Source of the DNA: an uncultured Lachnospiraceae bacterium
Lineage (GTDB): Bacteria; Bacillota; Clostridia; Lachnospirales; Lachnospiraceae
Assembly (NCBI GenBank): GCA_910578845.1
Contig: CAJTSL010000029.1
Span: forward strand, 14,246 to 45,808
Length of the DNA: 31,563 nt
Direction of reading: 5' to 3'
Within the stretch, counting starts at the first letter, position 1. Every line of letters starts with the position of its first letter. A program made the translations under genes and the position numbers. The notes under the pieces are model-generated. The model did not search any database. It saw nothing but the letters and a program-made list of their open reading frames with translations, and was not told the DNA's origin. This document shows positions 1 to 8,339 of the stretch, piece after piece.

Positions 1-1
1 C

Positions 2-85
2 TATCGGAAATGGAAAAAGAAATCTGCTTCTCCCATCTTCCTGCTGCTAATTTCGGCAGCGCTTGGGATTGTGCTTTATAGGTAA
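2..85 (+). CDS. C-terminal end of a membrane protein, probably chromate transporter (ChrA family)
   Basis: Only the last 27 codons are in the window, ending at TAA 83-85. They read as a basic stretch (RKWKKKS) followed by one hydrophobic helix (PIFLLLISAALGIVLYR). This matches the usual C-terminus of clostridial ChrA-type transporters: a basic loop, then a final helix ending in a Leu-Gly-Ile-Leu-like motif right before the stop. The family identity is inferred from this tail alone, and another polytopic membrane protein is possible. The gene converges on the hemerythrin gene at 266-1618. Confidence 0.4.
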   Translation, partial: YRKWKKKSASPIFLLLISAALGIVLYR

Positions 86-188
86 ATCATTGCCCCGGCA
101 ACTGCTATAGCCTCCCATAAACGAATTTTCCCGGAAGATGCAACGCCATATTGTATGTACGCATCCCCCGGGAGCTATTTTCGCCTCG

Positions 189-208
189 TGGCCCGCAAGG
201 CCATTTTA
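189..208 (+). terminator. Possible weak terminator downstream of the ChrA-like gene
   Basis: TGGCC-CGCAA-GGCCA is followed by TTTTAT about 100 bases after the stop codon of the gene at the left edge. The stem has only 5 pairs and the T-run is short, so this is tentative. A second dyad, GATCTATG at about 210-217 and CATAGATC at about 247-254, lies between it and the convergent hemerythrin gene. No gene is visible in 86-265. Confidence 0.3.
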
Positions 209-265
209 TCGATCTATGCCCTGACACAACGCTATTCATGCAAAGCCATAGATCATCATTACTAT

Positions 266-1618
266 CTATTGTTCTCTCTTTACAAAAAAGTCATCGATGA
301 TCTTCTTAATGTCCGCCTCCGGCATTGTTTTTAGCAAATACCCTTCCGGTTTTAGCGCCATGACCTTCCTCACGCTCTCCCGGTCACCCTTACCAGTCAA
401 AAATATGACCGGGATATCCGCAATGTCCTTTTCCGAACGGATCATTTCCAAAGCCTGTCTTCCGTCACAAACGGGCATCTCATAATCTAACAAGACCAGA
501 TTAGGACGGCTTACCGTTATTTTCTTAATGGCGGATATGCTTGAACTCGCCTCTATCATATCATAATCCGGTGATAATAACTGGATCATCCTGCTACGCA
601 TGAAATCGGAATCATCCACTACAAGGATTTTCTTCTTTCTTTCCTCATTTTCCGCTTTTTCTTTCACCAGGAATTCCTTGATCGCGCTCATAGCGTTCTG
701 GTGATTAATCTCCGTTGTGATCTTGCCCTGCATAGAGCCTCCGATAGAGGACGCACAGAAAGCAAAGTACCCTTTTCCGGTATCAAACAACAGGCTACAG
801 GCAGGCTGCTCACGCTCAAAAGAATTCACAAGCTGCTCATGGGTCAACAGACATTCTTTCTCTAGCTCTAATAAATCTATCGCCGGAAAAACCTCTCTAA
901 TCTTCTCCAAAAACTGGCGGGAAAGATATCTGGTAACGTTTAGCACCATATCATCCACTTTCGGATAATCTGTATTCAATATATTACTGATGACCTTGAG
1001 CAAAAGCTGTTCTTCATATACAAGCGTGACTTCCCATTTCTCTTTCTTCTCTCCTTGGTAAAGGAAGCGGCAGCACACTATTTTCCCAAAATCTTCTCCG
1101 GCATATTGCTCACTGATCAGCTTTGCTTTCATATGGAACATTTCCTGGGTTATCTGGATGATCGTTGCTTCTAGCGCATCCTTTTCCTCCACGCGCGGGA
1201 TATCGGTCCATTTGCTGATTGTCTTCCCTACAATTGCCAAATCTTCCGTCTGCGTATGGGCAACCACCCATCCGATACAGACTCCCAAGAAATGGCGGAT
1301 AGACTCGATCGAATAACTGCTCTCTTCCATTTCTTCTTCTAAGGCCGGAAGCGTTTTGAACCGGAAGTCGTCATGCAAACGCTTGTGTATCTCATACTCA
1401 CTATAGTCAATAGACCTCATATAGCCTTCTTCATGTTCAAAATGTTCCTCGGTATGATGCTTTATATATTTCACGCCTTCACGGCATACCCATTCGCTTT
1501 TCTCTTCGTTTTCGCTAAGCGCGAGCAGCTTATTCATCGTCGTAAACAGTACCTGATGCTCCTTATCAATAAAATCCACGCCTATTTTGTAACTCTCTCT
1601 CCATACTATCTGATTCAT
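266..1618 (-). CDS. Hemerythrin-like oxygen-binding domain fused to a CheY-like receiver domain
   Basis: A 450-aa cytoplasmic three-part protein. Residues 1-130 are a bacteriohemerythrin domain with the diiron ligand pattern visible: H21, H59-F-x-x-E63, H78-x3-H82 and H121-x4-D126. The middle (about 145-320) has no motif I can name with certainty. Its size and fold pattern (ATI..., long amphipathic helices, then a beta-rich end) recall CheX/CheC-type chemotaxis domains, but the phosphatase ExxN residues are not evident. Residues 328-450 are a complete response-regulator receiver: acidic pair D335/D336, phospho-acceptor D378 (LLDYEMP), T408 and K430. There is no DNA-binding output domain, so it probably acts through protein contacts, perhaps in chemotaxis or signalling in response to O2. 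The ATG follows an AAGGAG site. It is a single-gene unit converging with the ChrA-like gene. Confidence 0.88.
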   Translation of the reverse strand: MNQIVWRESYKIGVDFIDKEHQVLFTTMNKLLALSENEEKSEWVCREGVKYIKHHTEEHFEHEEGYMRSIDYSEYEIHKRLHDDFRFKTLPALEEEMEESSYSIESIRHFLGVCIGWVVAHTQTEDLAIVGKTISKWTDIPRVEEKDALEATIIQITQEMFHMKAKLISEQYAGEDFGKIVCCRFLYQGEKKEKWEVTLVYEEQLLLKVISNILNTDYPKVDDMVLNVTRYLSRQFLEKIREVFPAIDLLELEKECLLTHEQLVNSFEREQPACSLLFDTGKGYFAFCASSIGGSMQGKITTEINHQNAMSAIKEFLVKEKAENEERKKKILVVDDSDFMRSRMIQLLSPDYDMIEASSSISAIKKITVSRPNLVLLDYEMPVCDGRQALEMIRSEKDIADIPVIFLTGKGDRESVRKVMALKPEGYLLKTMPEADIKKIIDDFFVKREQ

Positions 1619-1751
1619 TTCACTACTCCTTCCTCATAGTGTCATATAACATTTTTTCGTACAACTGCATTAGCCATGGGGGATACGCTCCGCGCGCTCC
1701 CTTCTAAAAAATACGCAGTCTTCCCAGTAGGTATTGTACCATATTTCCCAT

Positions 1752-1976
1752 CTATTTCCTATCCATATCTTTATCTTTTATGTGAAAATCACGCCCAAAA
1801 TAACACAAATCCTTACCAAAGCCTCCCATATGCACAGAGTCTTTGACATGGCTCACTGATGATGTCATCTCCGTCTTCTCTATTCCATTATATTCAATTT
1901 CCGTGTTAGCGTACATCCCACAATTCCTTACTCCATCGCCATAACCATGAAATGCCCCATGCCGTAAGCATCGCAC
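1752..1976 (-). CDS. Unrecognised small reading frame, possibly frameshifted
   Basis: An AGGAGG site on the minus strand (about 1986-1991) precedes two overlapping starts. ATG at 1978 gives a 16-codon peptide (MCDAYGMGHFMVMAME, stop at 1928-1930). GTG at 1976 opens another frame for 74 codons, ending KDKDMDRK at 1752. Both segments look more protein-like than random sequence: the first half in the ATG frame, the second half in the other frame (around residues EIEYNGIEKTEMTSSVSH). This fits a short gene with a frameshift near 1930. I do not recognise a family. Without it, the 433 bases between 1618 and 2052 contain no gene. It could also be non-coding. Confidence 0.25.
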   Translation of the reverse strand: MRCLRHGAFHGYGDGVRNCGMYANTEIEYNGIEKTEMTSSVSHVKDSVHMGGFGKDLCYFGRDFHIKDKDMDRK

Positions 1977-2026
1977 ATTGTTCCGCCTCCTAGCACCCTT
2001 TCCCGTTCTCTGACATATCATAAGCA

Positions 2027-2032
2027 TATAAT
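2027..2032 (+). promoter_or_regulatory. Perfect -10 hexamer upstream of the C26 hydrolase
   Basis: TATAAT sits 20 bases before the ATG at 2052. No good -35 is seen 17 bases upstream. If used, transcription would begin near 2038, so the in-frame ATG at 2031 would lie outside the mRNA. This supports the start at 2052. Confidence 0.4.
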
Positions 2033-2051
2033 GAGATACCGAGGTTTTGTT

Positions 2052-2696
2052 ATGCGTTCATCCCTCTCTATTGCTATTGCCGGACGTACACCGGATACCT
2101 TAAACTATGAGAATGCCTTACAGCAGCTAAACGTAAGCACGGTCACTTCCCTCGACCCAGAACATTGCATCAACTGCGACGGCCTGCTACTGCCAGGCGG
2201 CGGAGACATTACGCCTGCCTTTTTCGGGCAACAGAACCATGGTTCCCGCACAATTGACACCGAACTGGACATTCTGCAGCTTCAGATCTTAGACCTATTC
2301 GTGAAATGGAAAAAACCTGTGCTCGGAATCTGCAAAGGCCTACAAATCATCAATGTACATTTCGGCGGCACGATCTGCCAACATATCAGGAACGCTGCAA
2401 AGCATGAATGGAATGGCAGCGACCAGTTCCACTATGTATACCATATCGGCTGTGGCCGCATGGATTTCTTCTATCAGTTATATGGCAGCAGCGCTTTCGT
2501 CAATTCCGCTCATCATCAAGCCATCTGCCAGCGCGGCAAAAAACTGCTTCCTATCTGCCAGTCCTATGACGGCATCATAGAAGCGCTTGTCCATGAAAGC
2601 CTTCCCATCTTAGCCGTCCAATGGCATCCGGAACGGATCATGGAGAAAGGCGGCATGGAACTGCTTTCTTATTTCTTAAATAGTTGTTCGAGATGA
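2052..2696 (+). CDS. Class C26 glutamine amidotransferase-like hydrolase (gamma-glutamyl-GABA hydrolase family)
   Basis: A 214-aa protein of the peptidase C26 group, which cleaves gamma-glutamyl amide bonds (PuuD-like enzymes, folate gamma-glutamyl hydrolases). The nucleophile elbow is GIC94KG, preceded by LLLPGGGD, which shapes the oxyanion region. The catalytic pair is H192 and E194 in VQWHPE near the C-terminus. There is no signal peptide. The true substrate cannot be told from sequence, and nearby genes do not suggest putrescine degradation. I chose ATG 2052 over the in-frame ATG at 2031 because GAGG lies 7 bases before it and a TATAAT box overlaps the upstream ATG. The last 28 bases overlap the 3' end of the convergent hydrolase gene. 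Confidence 0.85.
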   Translation: MRSSLSIAIAGRTPDTLNYENALQQLNVSTVTSLDPEHCINCDGLLLPGGGDITPAFFGQQNHGSRTIDTELDILQLQILDLFVKWKKPVLGICKGLQIINVHFGGTICQHIRNAAKHEWNGSDQFHYVYHIGCGRMDFFYQLYGSSAFVNSAHHQAICQRGKKLLPICQSYDGIIEALVHESLPILAVQWHPERIMEKGGMELLSYFLNSCSR

Positions 2697-3841
2697 CCAA
2701 GGCCTTCATCCAATTTCATCCTACGGTTCTCTTTCCTGTTTAAACGCTCCTCTTTCGCATGTTGCGAAAGTATCTCAAACAAAGCTTTCATAATATCATT
2801 CATCACTTTCAGGGCATCCGCATCCACATTCTTCACCGCTGCCATAATGCCCTGAATGCTCCGCTTCCAGTTCGCAGTGAAATCTATGAGATTATCTGCC
2901 TCCGATGCTTTCATGACATCATAAAGCGTATCTACGAAAATATGCATTTCTTCTTGATTCAGTGAAAGAATCCAATCGTTGAGCGTCGTATCCATGAACA
3001 TTGTCCTGGAGTAGACTTGCTTTGCCCACTGGAAGTCATCTTTCTCGATCAGCCAGGAATATGGGTCATGCTGTGCCAGACCGATATTCTTGCTTTCCAC
3101 GACCCGGTAATTTCTTTCCGGGTTTAGGAGCATCCCTACCAGAGAGGAATGCGGGATCGTCCTGCGCACCTTCCCTTCGATTCTATCATATCCGCACTTT
3201 TCTTTCACTTCCGGGCGAAATCCCGGCCCGTCATGATTGAATACTGCCGCGATCCGATCCTGTATCCCTTCTTCGCAATTCATTGCTGCATATACGGCAA
3301 AATTGCCTCCTTTGGAATGTCCGCCGACAAAGAAAGGCTCCTTTATCTGCCCTGCCGTCTCATTCAAATATTCCACGCTCATGAGCTGCCCCGGGACAGG
3401 CTCGGAAAATGCAAGGTTTAGGTCTTCTTTCCATCCGACGATCGTCTCGTCCGTCCCACGGTAAGCCACATAGAAAGTGCCATCCTCCAACCGGAAAGTG
3501 ACCGCTGAAAACTGTGTCTCTTTCTCTAGTTCTATTTGGTTAACATAATTGTTAATGCGTAAGGTGCCAAACCTCCTGCTCTTCTCCATCGCAAGGAAAA
3601 GCCGGGTGTTTTTCTCCCTATATCTTTCATCTCCATACAGGCTGTCATATTCCGCATGCTGCATGAGCTGTTGCATGGATACTGCTTCTGCGTGGTCGCC
3701 AATCTTGGGCGATAGCGCGTCAAACTTCAAATAAGAAAACTGGCATAGCACCAGGCTGTCCACTTCGCTCAATGGTTTCTCCATAAACGTATAATCGCCA
3801 TATTCCTTTATATAATCAATAATCGTTCCCATGCTCCGCAC
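2669..3841 (-). CDS. Mbeg1-like alpha/beta hydrolase (DUF2974)
   Basis: A 390-aa protein with a lipase-type nucleophile elbow, GGHSKGGN, about halfway. Upstream is the strand-loop FYVAYRGTDET, typical of Mbeg1-like/DUF2974 proteins of Firmicutes, which resemble class 3 lipases. No signal peptide or membrane helix is seen, so it is probably cytoplasmic. The C-terminal 100 residues are mostly helical and charged. The substrate is unknown. The start is GTG at 3841, or ATG at 3832 three codons later; neither has a strong ribosome binding site, which suggests translational coupling to the nucleoid-associated protein gene 26 bases upstream. It is the last gene of the trkA cluster and overlaps the opposing C26 gene by 28 bases at the 3' end. 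Confidence 0.82.
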   Translation of the reverse strand: MRSMGTIIDYIKEYGDYTFMEKPLSEVDSLVLCQFSYLKFDALSPKIGDHAEAVSMQQLMQHAEYDSLYGDERYREKNTRLFLAMEKSRRFGTLRINNYVNQIELEKETQFSAVTFRLEDGTFYVAYRGTDETIVGWKEDLNLAFSEPVPGQLMSVEYLNETAGQIKEPFFVGGHSKGGNFAVYAAMNCEEGIQDRIAAVFNHDGPGFRPEVKEKCGYDRIEGKVRRTIPHSSLVGMLLNPERNYRVVESKNIGLAQHDPYSWLIEKDDFQWAKQVYSRTMFMDTTLNDWILSLNQEEMHIFVDTLYDVMKASEADNLIDFTANWKRSIQGIMAAVKNVDADALKVMNDIMKALFEILSQHAKEERLNRKENRRMKLDEGLGHLEQLFKK

Positions 3842-3867
3842 CCCAGCCTATCCAAAAATCTATTCTC

Positions 3868-4887
3868 TTACAGCTTCGCTTCCAAATGTTCGATATTCTT
3901 AATCAGCACCGAAACCGTTCCGTCAGGATTGGTGATAAACTCCACGCTTTTCGGGTTTTTATACTGCTCCATCGGGATTTTGATTTCTATTCCCGTATCG
4001 GTATATAAGTGCTGGCTTTGGTATTTCCTGACGGTATTCTCGCTCTGCGGCTGTATTTCTTCTTTGACCATGTCGTACTTTTCCATTTTATCCTGAAAAG
4101 CAATTTTTAATTCCGGTTTCTCTTCGAAAATCTTCTCCGCGATCTCCTCTACTGTGAAACCGCCTTTTTCTTCGATTTCCTCCTGTATGATGCTTTTCGC
4201 TTCCATCTGTTTTACAAAACGCTCCGCCTCTCCATACCCTTCCTTTTGTATGCTTTCTACCGCTTTGCTGACAATAGAAAGCTTAGACTTATGTGACAAA
4301 TGGCTGCTGCATTTTAAGAAAAGGAATGAAAAATAATGCGTCTTCTCCCCATTGACTTCATACTTCTTCTCGATGCACCAGAGCGCAAGGTCGTCTAAGC
4401 GGATGAGCGCCGCTTCCGTAAGCCGCTGGCTCTCCGATGGCAAGAGCGACTTATGGCGGATGATCTCATTACGATTGCCGTCTTCTAACGCCATCGTCCT
4501 ATGCGTATAGAAAGCTTTATAATTCATCTTAAGGATCGCCAAATATTCTTTCGCGTCATAGCCGAATCGCACGATCAGCAAATCCGCTGGCGGGATATCA
4601 ATATTGCTATTCATAATATCATACAATAGCGTCGCAATATCCTTGCTGATGTCTACGAAAGATTCATCCGCATACTGCTCCAGGATATGGCACACTTCAG
4701 ATTCCTCCTTGTAGAAACGGCATTCCCTGGCGTCGTCTCCCGAAGAGATCTTCGCGATATGTTCTTTGACAAAATCCGCAAACTCAGAGCCGTATTCTAA
4801 TTCCGTATCAGATAACACTGGCATACCAATCGTTGGATCCATGATGTGTACGATCACCTTTTTGATCCTGATATCTTCTTTGACCAT
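3868..4887 (-). CDS. Nucleoid-associated protein, NdpA/YejK family
   Basis: A 339-aa soluble protein matching the 37-kDa nucleoid-associated family. It has an N-terminal segment IRIKKVIVHIMDPTIGMPVLSD, a middle region dealing with RFGYDAKEYLAILKMNYK, and a C-terminal region ending in a short beta-rich tail (FITNPDGTVSVLIKNIEHLEAKL). E. coli YejK binds the nucleoid; its detailed role is poorly defined. The ATG is preceded by AGGAG at 10 bases. It lies 42 bases downstream of trkH and 26 bases upstream of the Mbeg1-like hydrolase, so it is probably cotranscribed with them. Why it sits in a potassium-uptake operon is not clear. Confidence 0.85.
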   Translation of the reverse strand: MVKEDIRIKKVIVHIMDPTIGMPVLSDTELEYGSEFADFVKEHIAKISSGDDARECRFYKEESEVCHILEQYADESFVDISKDIATLLYDIMNSNIDIPPADLLIVRFGYDAKEYLAILKMNYKAFYTHRTMALEDGNRNEIIRHKSLLPSESQRLTEAALIRLDDLALWCIEKKYEVNGEKTHYFSFLFLKCSSHLSHKSKLSIVSKAVESIQKEGYGEAERFVKQMEAKSIIQEEIEEKGGFTVEEIAEKIFEEKPELKIAFQDKMEKYDMVKEEIQPQSENTVRKYQSQHLYTDTGIEIKIPMEQYKNPKSVEFITNPDGTVSVLIKNIEHLEAKL

Positions 4888-4929
4888 CTTATGTGTACTC
4901 CTGTTTCTATATTTTCTCTAAAGCAACCT

Positions 4930-6372
4930 TTAATATTTCTGCCATGTCCGCGGTGAGAACAGGATCAGCATCGGCAATAGCTCCAAACGTCCCGTCAGCA
5001 TATCGAACATCAGCACCAGCTTCGACAGCACTGTATAGCCGCCATAGTTGCAGGTAGGCCCCACCGCATGCAAGCCAGGCCCCGTATTATTCAGATTCGC
5101 CAAAACAGCGCTGACATTGGTAGTGAAATCATACTGATCTACCGACAATAACAGGAACGAGACCAGGAAGATCACCAAATAAATGATCAGGTATGAATGA
5201 ATCGAATTCGCCGTTTCATCATCGACAGGCCGTCCCTCTAAATGTGGTTTTTTGACAATCTGCGGATGGACGACACGCAGAAGCTCCTTCTTCATATCCT
5301 GCACCAGGATCATGACACGGGACACTTTAAAGCCACCCCCTGTACTGCCGGCACAGGCTCCGATCGCCATCACTACCAATAAAATCGCCTTGGAAAACTC
5401 CGGCCAGAGATCAAAATCCGTCGTTGAAAACCCGGTACTGCTCCCTATGGAAGTAACCTGGAACGCAGCATCTTTCAACGCCAGCGCAAAATTATCATAA
5501 TACCCCCTGATATTCCATGCGATCAAAAGAGATGCGCCCAAAAACAGCAATAAATAAACCCTGGCCTCCTCATGCTTCCATGCTTCTTTCGGTTTCCTTG
5601 CCACAAGCAGCAGGTAATAAACATTGAAGTTCATACCGCCAAGTATCATGAATATAATGAAAATAATCTGCACCGCCACCGAATAGCTGCCGATACTGGT
5701 ATTCAAGACGCCAAAGCCTCCCGTTCCCATTGTGGAAAAAGAAAGCACCGTAGCGTCATACAGGTTCATCCCTGCCACCATTAAAATAATAATCTGTAAA
5801 AGCGTGATACCGATATAAATGCCGTACAGGATCTTCGCCGTAGACTGCACGCGCGGCACCAGTTTGCCCACCGTAGGCCCCGGGCTTTCCGCTCGCATCA
5901 GATGCATATTATAACCGCCGGATAAGGGCAGTACCGCAATGATCAAGACCAATACGCCCATACCGCCAATCCAGTGGGTAAAAAGCCTCCAGAACTGTAC
6001 ACATTTCGAAAGCGTCTCGACATCCCCAAGGATACTGCCTCCGGTCGTTGTCAGACCGGAAACCGTCTCGAATAACGCATCTATGAACGCAGGGATCTCC
6101 CTGCTGATATAAAAAGGCAGCGCGCCGACAATACTAAGTATGATCCATGTCAAAGATACCGTGACGAATCCCTCCCTGGCATAGAAAACATTGCTCTTAG
6201 GCTTCCACTGCTTACCAATTTCCGCGATAAGAAGACATCCTATCATTACAATGACAAAGGCATATCCTGCCTTCTCCCGGTAAATCAGTGCGACCAGGCA
6301 CGGAAGCGTCAGAAAAAGAGCGGCAAATTCCAATACACGGAATAAAATATACCTGATAATAGAAAAATTCAT
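4930..6372 (-). CDS. trkH: Potassium uptake protein TrkH (membrane subunit)
   Basis: A 480-aa polytopic membrane protein of normal TrkH length. Four pore-loop repeats with selectivity-filter glycines are visible: SGLTTTGGSI, STMGTGGFGV, SIGSSTGFST and NLNNTGPGLHAVG. It carries K+ across the cytoplasmic membrane and works with the NAD-binding gating subunit TrkA, whose gene lies 37 bases upstream. A GGAGG site lies just before the ATG. The end LILFSPRTWQKY matches the usual C-terminus. No truncation or unusual residue is seen. Confidence 0.96.
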   Translation of the reverse strand: MNFSIIRYILFRVLEFAALFLTLPCLVALIYREKAGYAFVIVMIGCLLIAEIGKQWKPKSNVFYAREGFVTVSLTWIILSIVGALPFYISREIPAFIDALFETVSGLTTTGGSILGDVETLSKCVQFWRLFTHWIGGMGVLVLIIAVLPLSGGYNMHLMRAESPGPTVGKLVPRVQSTAKILYGIYIGITLLQIIILMVAGMNLYDATVLSFSTMGTGGFGVLNTSIGSYSVAVQIIFIIFMILGGMNFNVYYLLLVARKPKEAWKHEEARVYLLLFLGASLLIAWNIRGYYDNFALALKDAAFQVTSIGSSTGFSTTDFDLWPEFSKAILLVVMAIGACAGSTGGGFKVSRVMILVQDMKKELLRVVHPQIVKKPHLEGRPVDDETANSIHSYLIIYLVIFLVSFLLLSVDQYDFTTNVSAVLANLNNTGPGLHAVGPTCNYGGYTVLSKLVLMFDMLTGRLELLPMLILFSPRTWQKY

Positions 6373-6409
6373 GATAATCCTCCATTCCTGCTATCGTTAT
6401 GCCGATAAA

Positions 6410-7765
6410 TCATTTTAATATATCTTTAATATCATTCAATCCCGTATTTGTCGTCACTACGATCACCATATCTCCGCCTCTGATCACGCTCTGTCCACCC
6501 GGGATACTGATACTGCCTCTATGGTTAATCGCACAAATCAAAATATTCGGTTTTATCTGCAAATCCTGCAATGGGATCCCGACAACTGGCGAATCCGCCT
6601 TGACGCTGAACTCCAATGCTTCTACCCGGTTATCGTTGAGCCGATAGAGCGATTCTATATTGCTGTCCAGGGAACTGTCCATCGCGCGCACATATTTAAT
6701 GATATATTCTGCGGTCAGATATTTCGGGTAGATGATACTGCCAACATCCAGGCTGTCAATAATCTCCTCATAGGAAATCCGATGCACATGCGTAATCAGC
6801 TTCGCCTTAGAAAGGCTTTTGGCAAATAGGGAGAGCATAATATTCTCTTCGTCCACATTCGTCATCGCGATAAACGCTTCCGTTTGCAGCAGCCCTTCCT
6901 GTAATAACAGGTTTTTATCAGTGCCGTCTCCTCTGATGATGATTGCTTTTGGCAGCAATTCACTCAATTCATCGCACCGCTCTTTATCTATCTCGATAAT
7001 TTTAATCTGGATGCCCATGCCACCTAACTGCTTGGCCAAATAATATGCCGTTTTACCGCCCCCGATAATCATCACGCTCTTCGCCCTCGTAACCGGCACG
7101 CCCAATTTCTTGAAAAAAGTAAGTGTTTTCTGAGCCGTCCCTACAATGGAGATTTCGTCTTTGGCACGGATGATGAAATTACCGCCAGGGATATATACAT
7201 TCTCGTCCCGCTCTACGGTACAGATTAAAACATCTGCTTTTAGTTTAGACGCTATTTGCTGCAGTGACAAATCGCAGAGCACAGAGCCCTCTTCCACGCG
7301 GTACTTGATGACTTCCACTCTTCCTTTTGTAAATGTATCAATGGTAATCGCTGACGGAAACTTTAGCAGCCTTGTCATCTCAGTCGCCGCGGCATATTCC
7401 GGGTTCACGACCATGGATAGCCCCAGCTCCTCTTTAATATAGCCAATCTCCATGTTATAAAGAGGGTTCCTCACTCTTGCAATGGTATGGCAGCCGCCCG
7501 TCTTCTTCGCGATCAGGCAACATAACAGATTCACCTCATCGGAGCCCGTCACAGCAATCAAAAGATGCGCCTGTTCCACGCCGGCTTCCTTTTGTACGGC
7601 AAAACTGACGCCATTTCCAATCACGCCCATCACGTCATAGTTATTGATTAAATTCTGCAGCCTCTGGTTCTCCATATCAATGACCGTCACATTATGCCCT
7701 TCTGAGCTAAGCTGTTCTGTTAAGGTCGAACCTACATTGCCACATCCTACGATAATAATCTGCAT
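6410..7765 (-). CDS. trkA: Trk potassium system NAD-binding regulatory subunit TrkA
   Basis: A 451-aa cytoplasmic protein with two tandem RCK units, as in full-length TrkA. The first NAD-binding fold starts with IIIVGCGNVG (residues 3-12). The second starts with VMIIGGGKTAYYLA near residue 230, and each is followed by a TrkA-C domain (…GIPLQDLQIKPNILICAI… in the second). It gates the TrkH channel in response to nucleotides. The start ATG has TAGGAG 5 bases upstream. It follows a small hypothetical gene at 39 bases and precedes trkH at 37 bases. Confidence 0.96.
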   Translation of the reverse strand: MQIIIVGCGNVGSTLTEQLSSEGHNVTVIDMENQRLQNLINNYDVMGVIGNGVSFAVQKEAGVEQAHLLIAVTGSDEVNLLCCLIAKKTGGCHTIARVRNPLYNMEIGYIKEELGLSMVVNPEYAAATEMTRLLKFPSAITIDTFTKGRVEVIKYRVEEGSVLCDLSLQQIASKLKADVLICTVERDENVYIPGGNFIIRAKDEISIVGTAQKTLTFFKKLGVPVTRAKSVMIIGGGKTAYYLAKQLGGMGIQIKIIEIDKERCDELSELLPKAIIIRGDGTDKNLLLQEGLLQTEAFIAMTNVDEENIMLSLFAKSLSKAKLITHVHRISYEEIIDSLDVGSIIYPKYLTAEYIIKYVRAMDSSLDSNIESLYRLNDNRVEALEFSVKADSPVVGIPLQDLQIKPNILICAINHRGSISIPGGQSVIRGGDMVIVVTTNTGLNDIKDILK

Positions 7766-7804
7766 ATTTTGCTCCTATCTGTCCGTTCGAAGACATTCAT
7801 GATC

Positions 7805-8218
7805 TTAATATTTTCCAGGGTAATCCGTTCCTGTTTCTGTCTGCATCAGATGGACATATCTCCCGGGATCCTCTTCCATTTTCAGCATCGTATCAAATGC
7901 CATCAATAGCATTTTGTCCCCATTTTCTTTCATATCAGCATGCCCTCTGTCCATCTCTGCCTTGAAATGATCCATTTGCCAGACCATAATATCTACTATT
8001 GTATATCCTTCTATCCGATATTCACATAAAAAGTCCTGTTTCTCCAGATAATAAAGAAACTCCTTGTAAATAAGCAAAGATTTCCGCAACCTTTCCCAAA
8101 ACTGTTGCAGAAACGCTTCATCCTCTCCAGCATACAAACATAACGCGCGCGCCCAGTTCCTGGCGGCGTCCTCTAGCTCCTGGCCTGTCGGCAGTCTCTC
8201 TTCTCCTGGCCTGTCCAC
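7805..8218 (-). CDS. Hypothetical protein, first gene of the trkAH cluster
   Basis: A 137-aa soluble protein that I do not recognise. It is helical, acidic and rich in aromatic residues (ARALCLYAGEDEAFLQQFWERL, YKEFLYYLEKQDFLCEYRIEGYTIVDIMVWQMDHFK), with no membrane segment, signal peptide or conserved metal site. The start is GTG 8218, with GAGGAG 11 bases upstream. The 39-base gap to trkA suggests cotranscription. Its position at the head of a potassium-uptake operon is the only functional hint. The 121 bases between it and the divergent symporter must hold both promoters, but I see no clear hexamers there. Confidence 0.65.
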   Translation of the reverse strand: MDRPGEERLPTGQELEDAARNWARALCLYAGEDEAFLQQFWERLRKSLLIYKEFLYYLEKQDFLCEYRIEGYTIVDIMVWQMDHFKAEMDRGHADMKENGDKMLLMAFDTMLKMEEDPGRYVHLMQTETGTDYPGKY

Positions 8219-8339
8219 GTCCTTGTATCTCCTCTCTTCCTGTTTCCCCGGCTTTTTGTCCCTTCCGCATCATAAGCTAACGGCTTAGGGGTTCTTTTTC
8301 CGCATCTGCTCCCATATATATGAAGTAACCAAAAAAGGC

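Noticed and set aside
8219..8339. Glycine riboswitch before the AGCS symporter
   Set aside because: The divergent gap is 121 bases and lacks the conserved glycine aptamer sequences. Only a small dyad (TAAGC-TAACG-GCTTA) is present.
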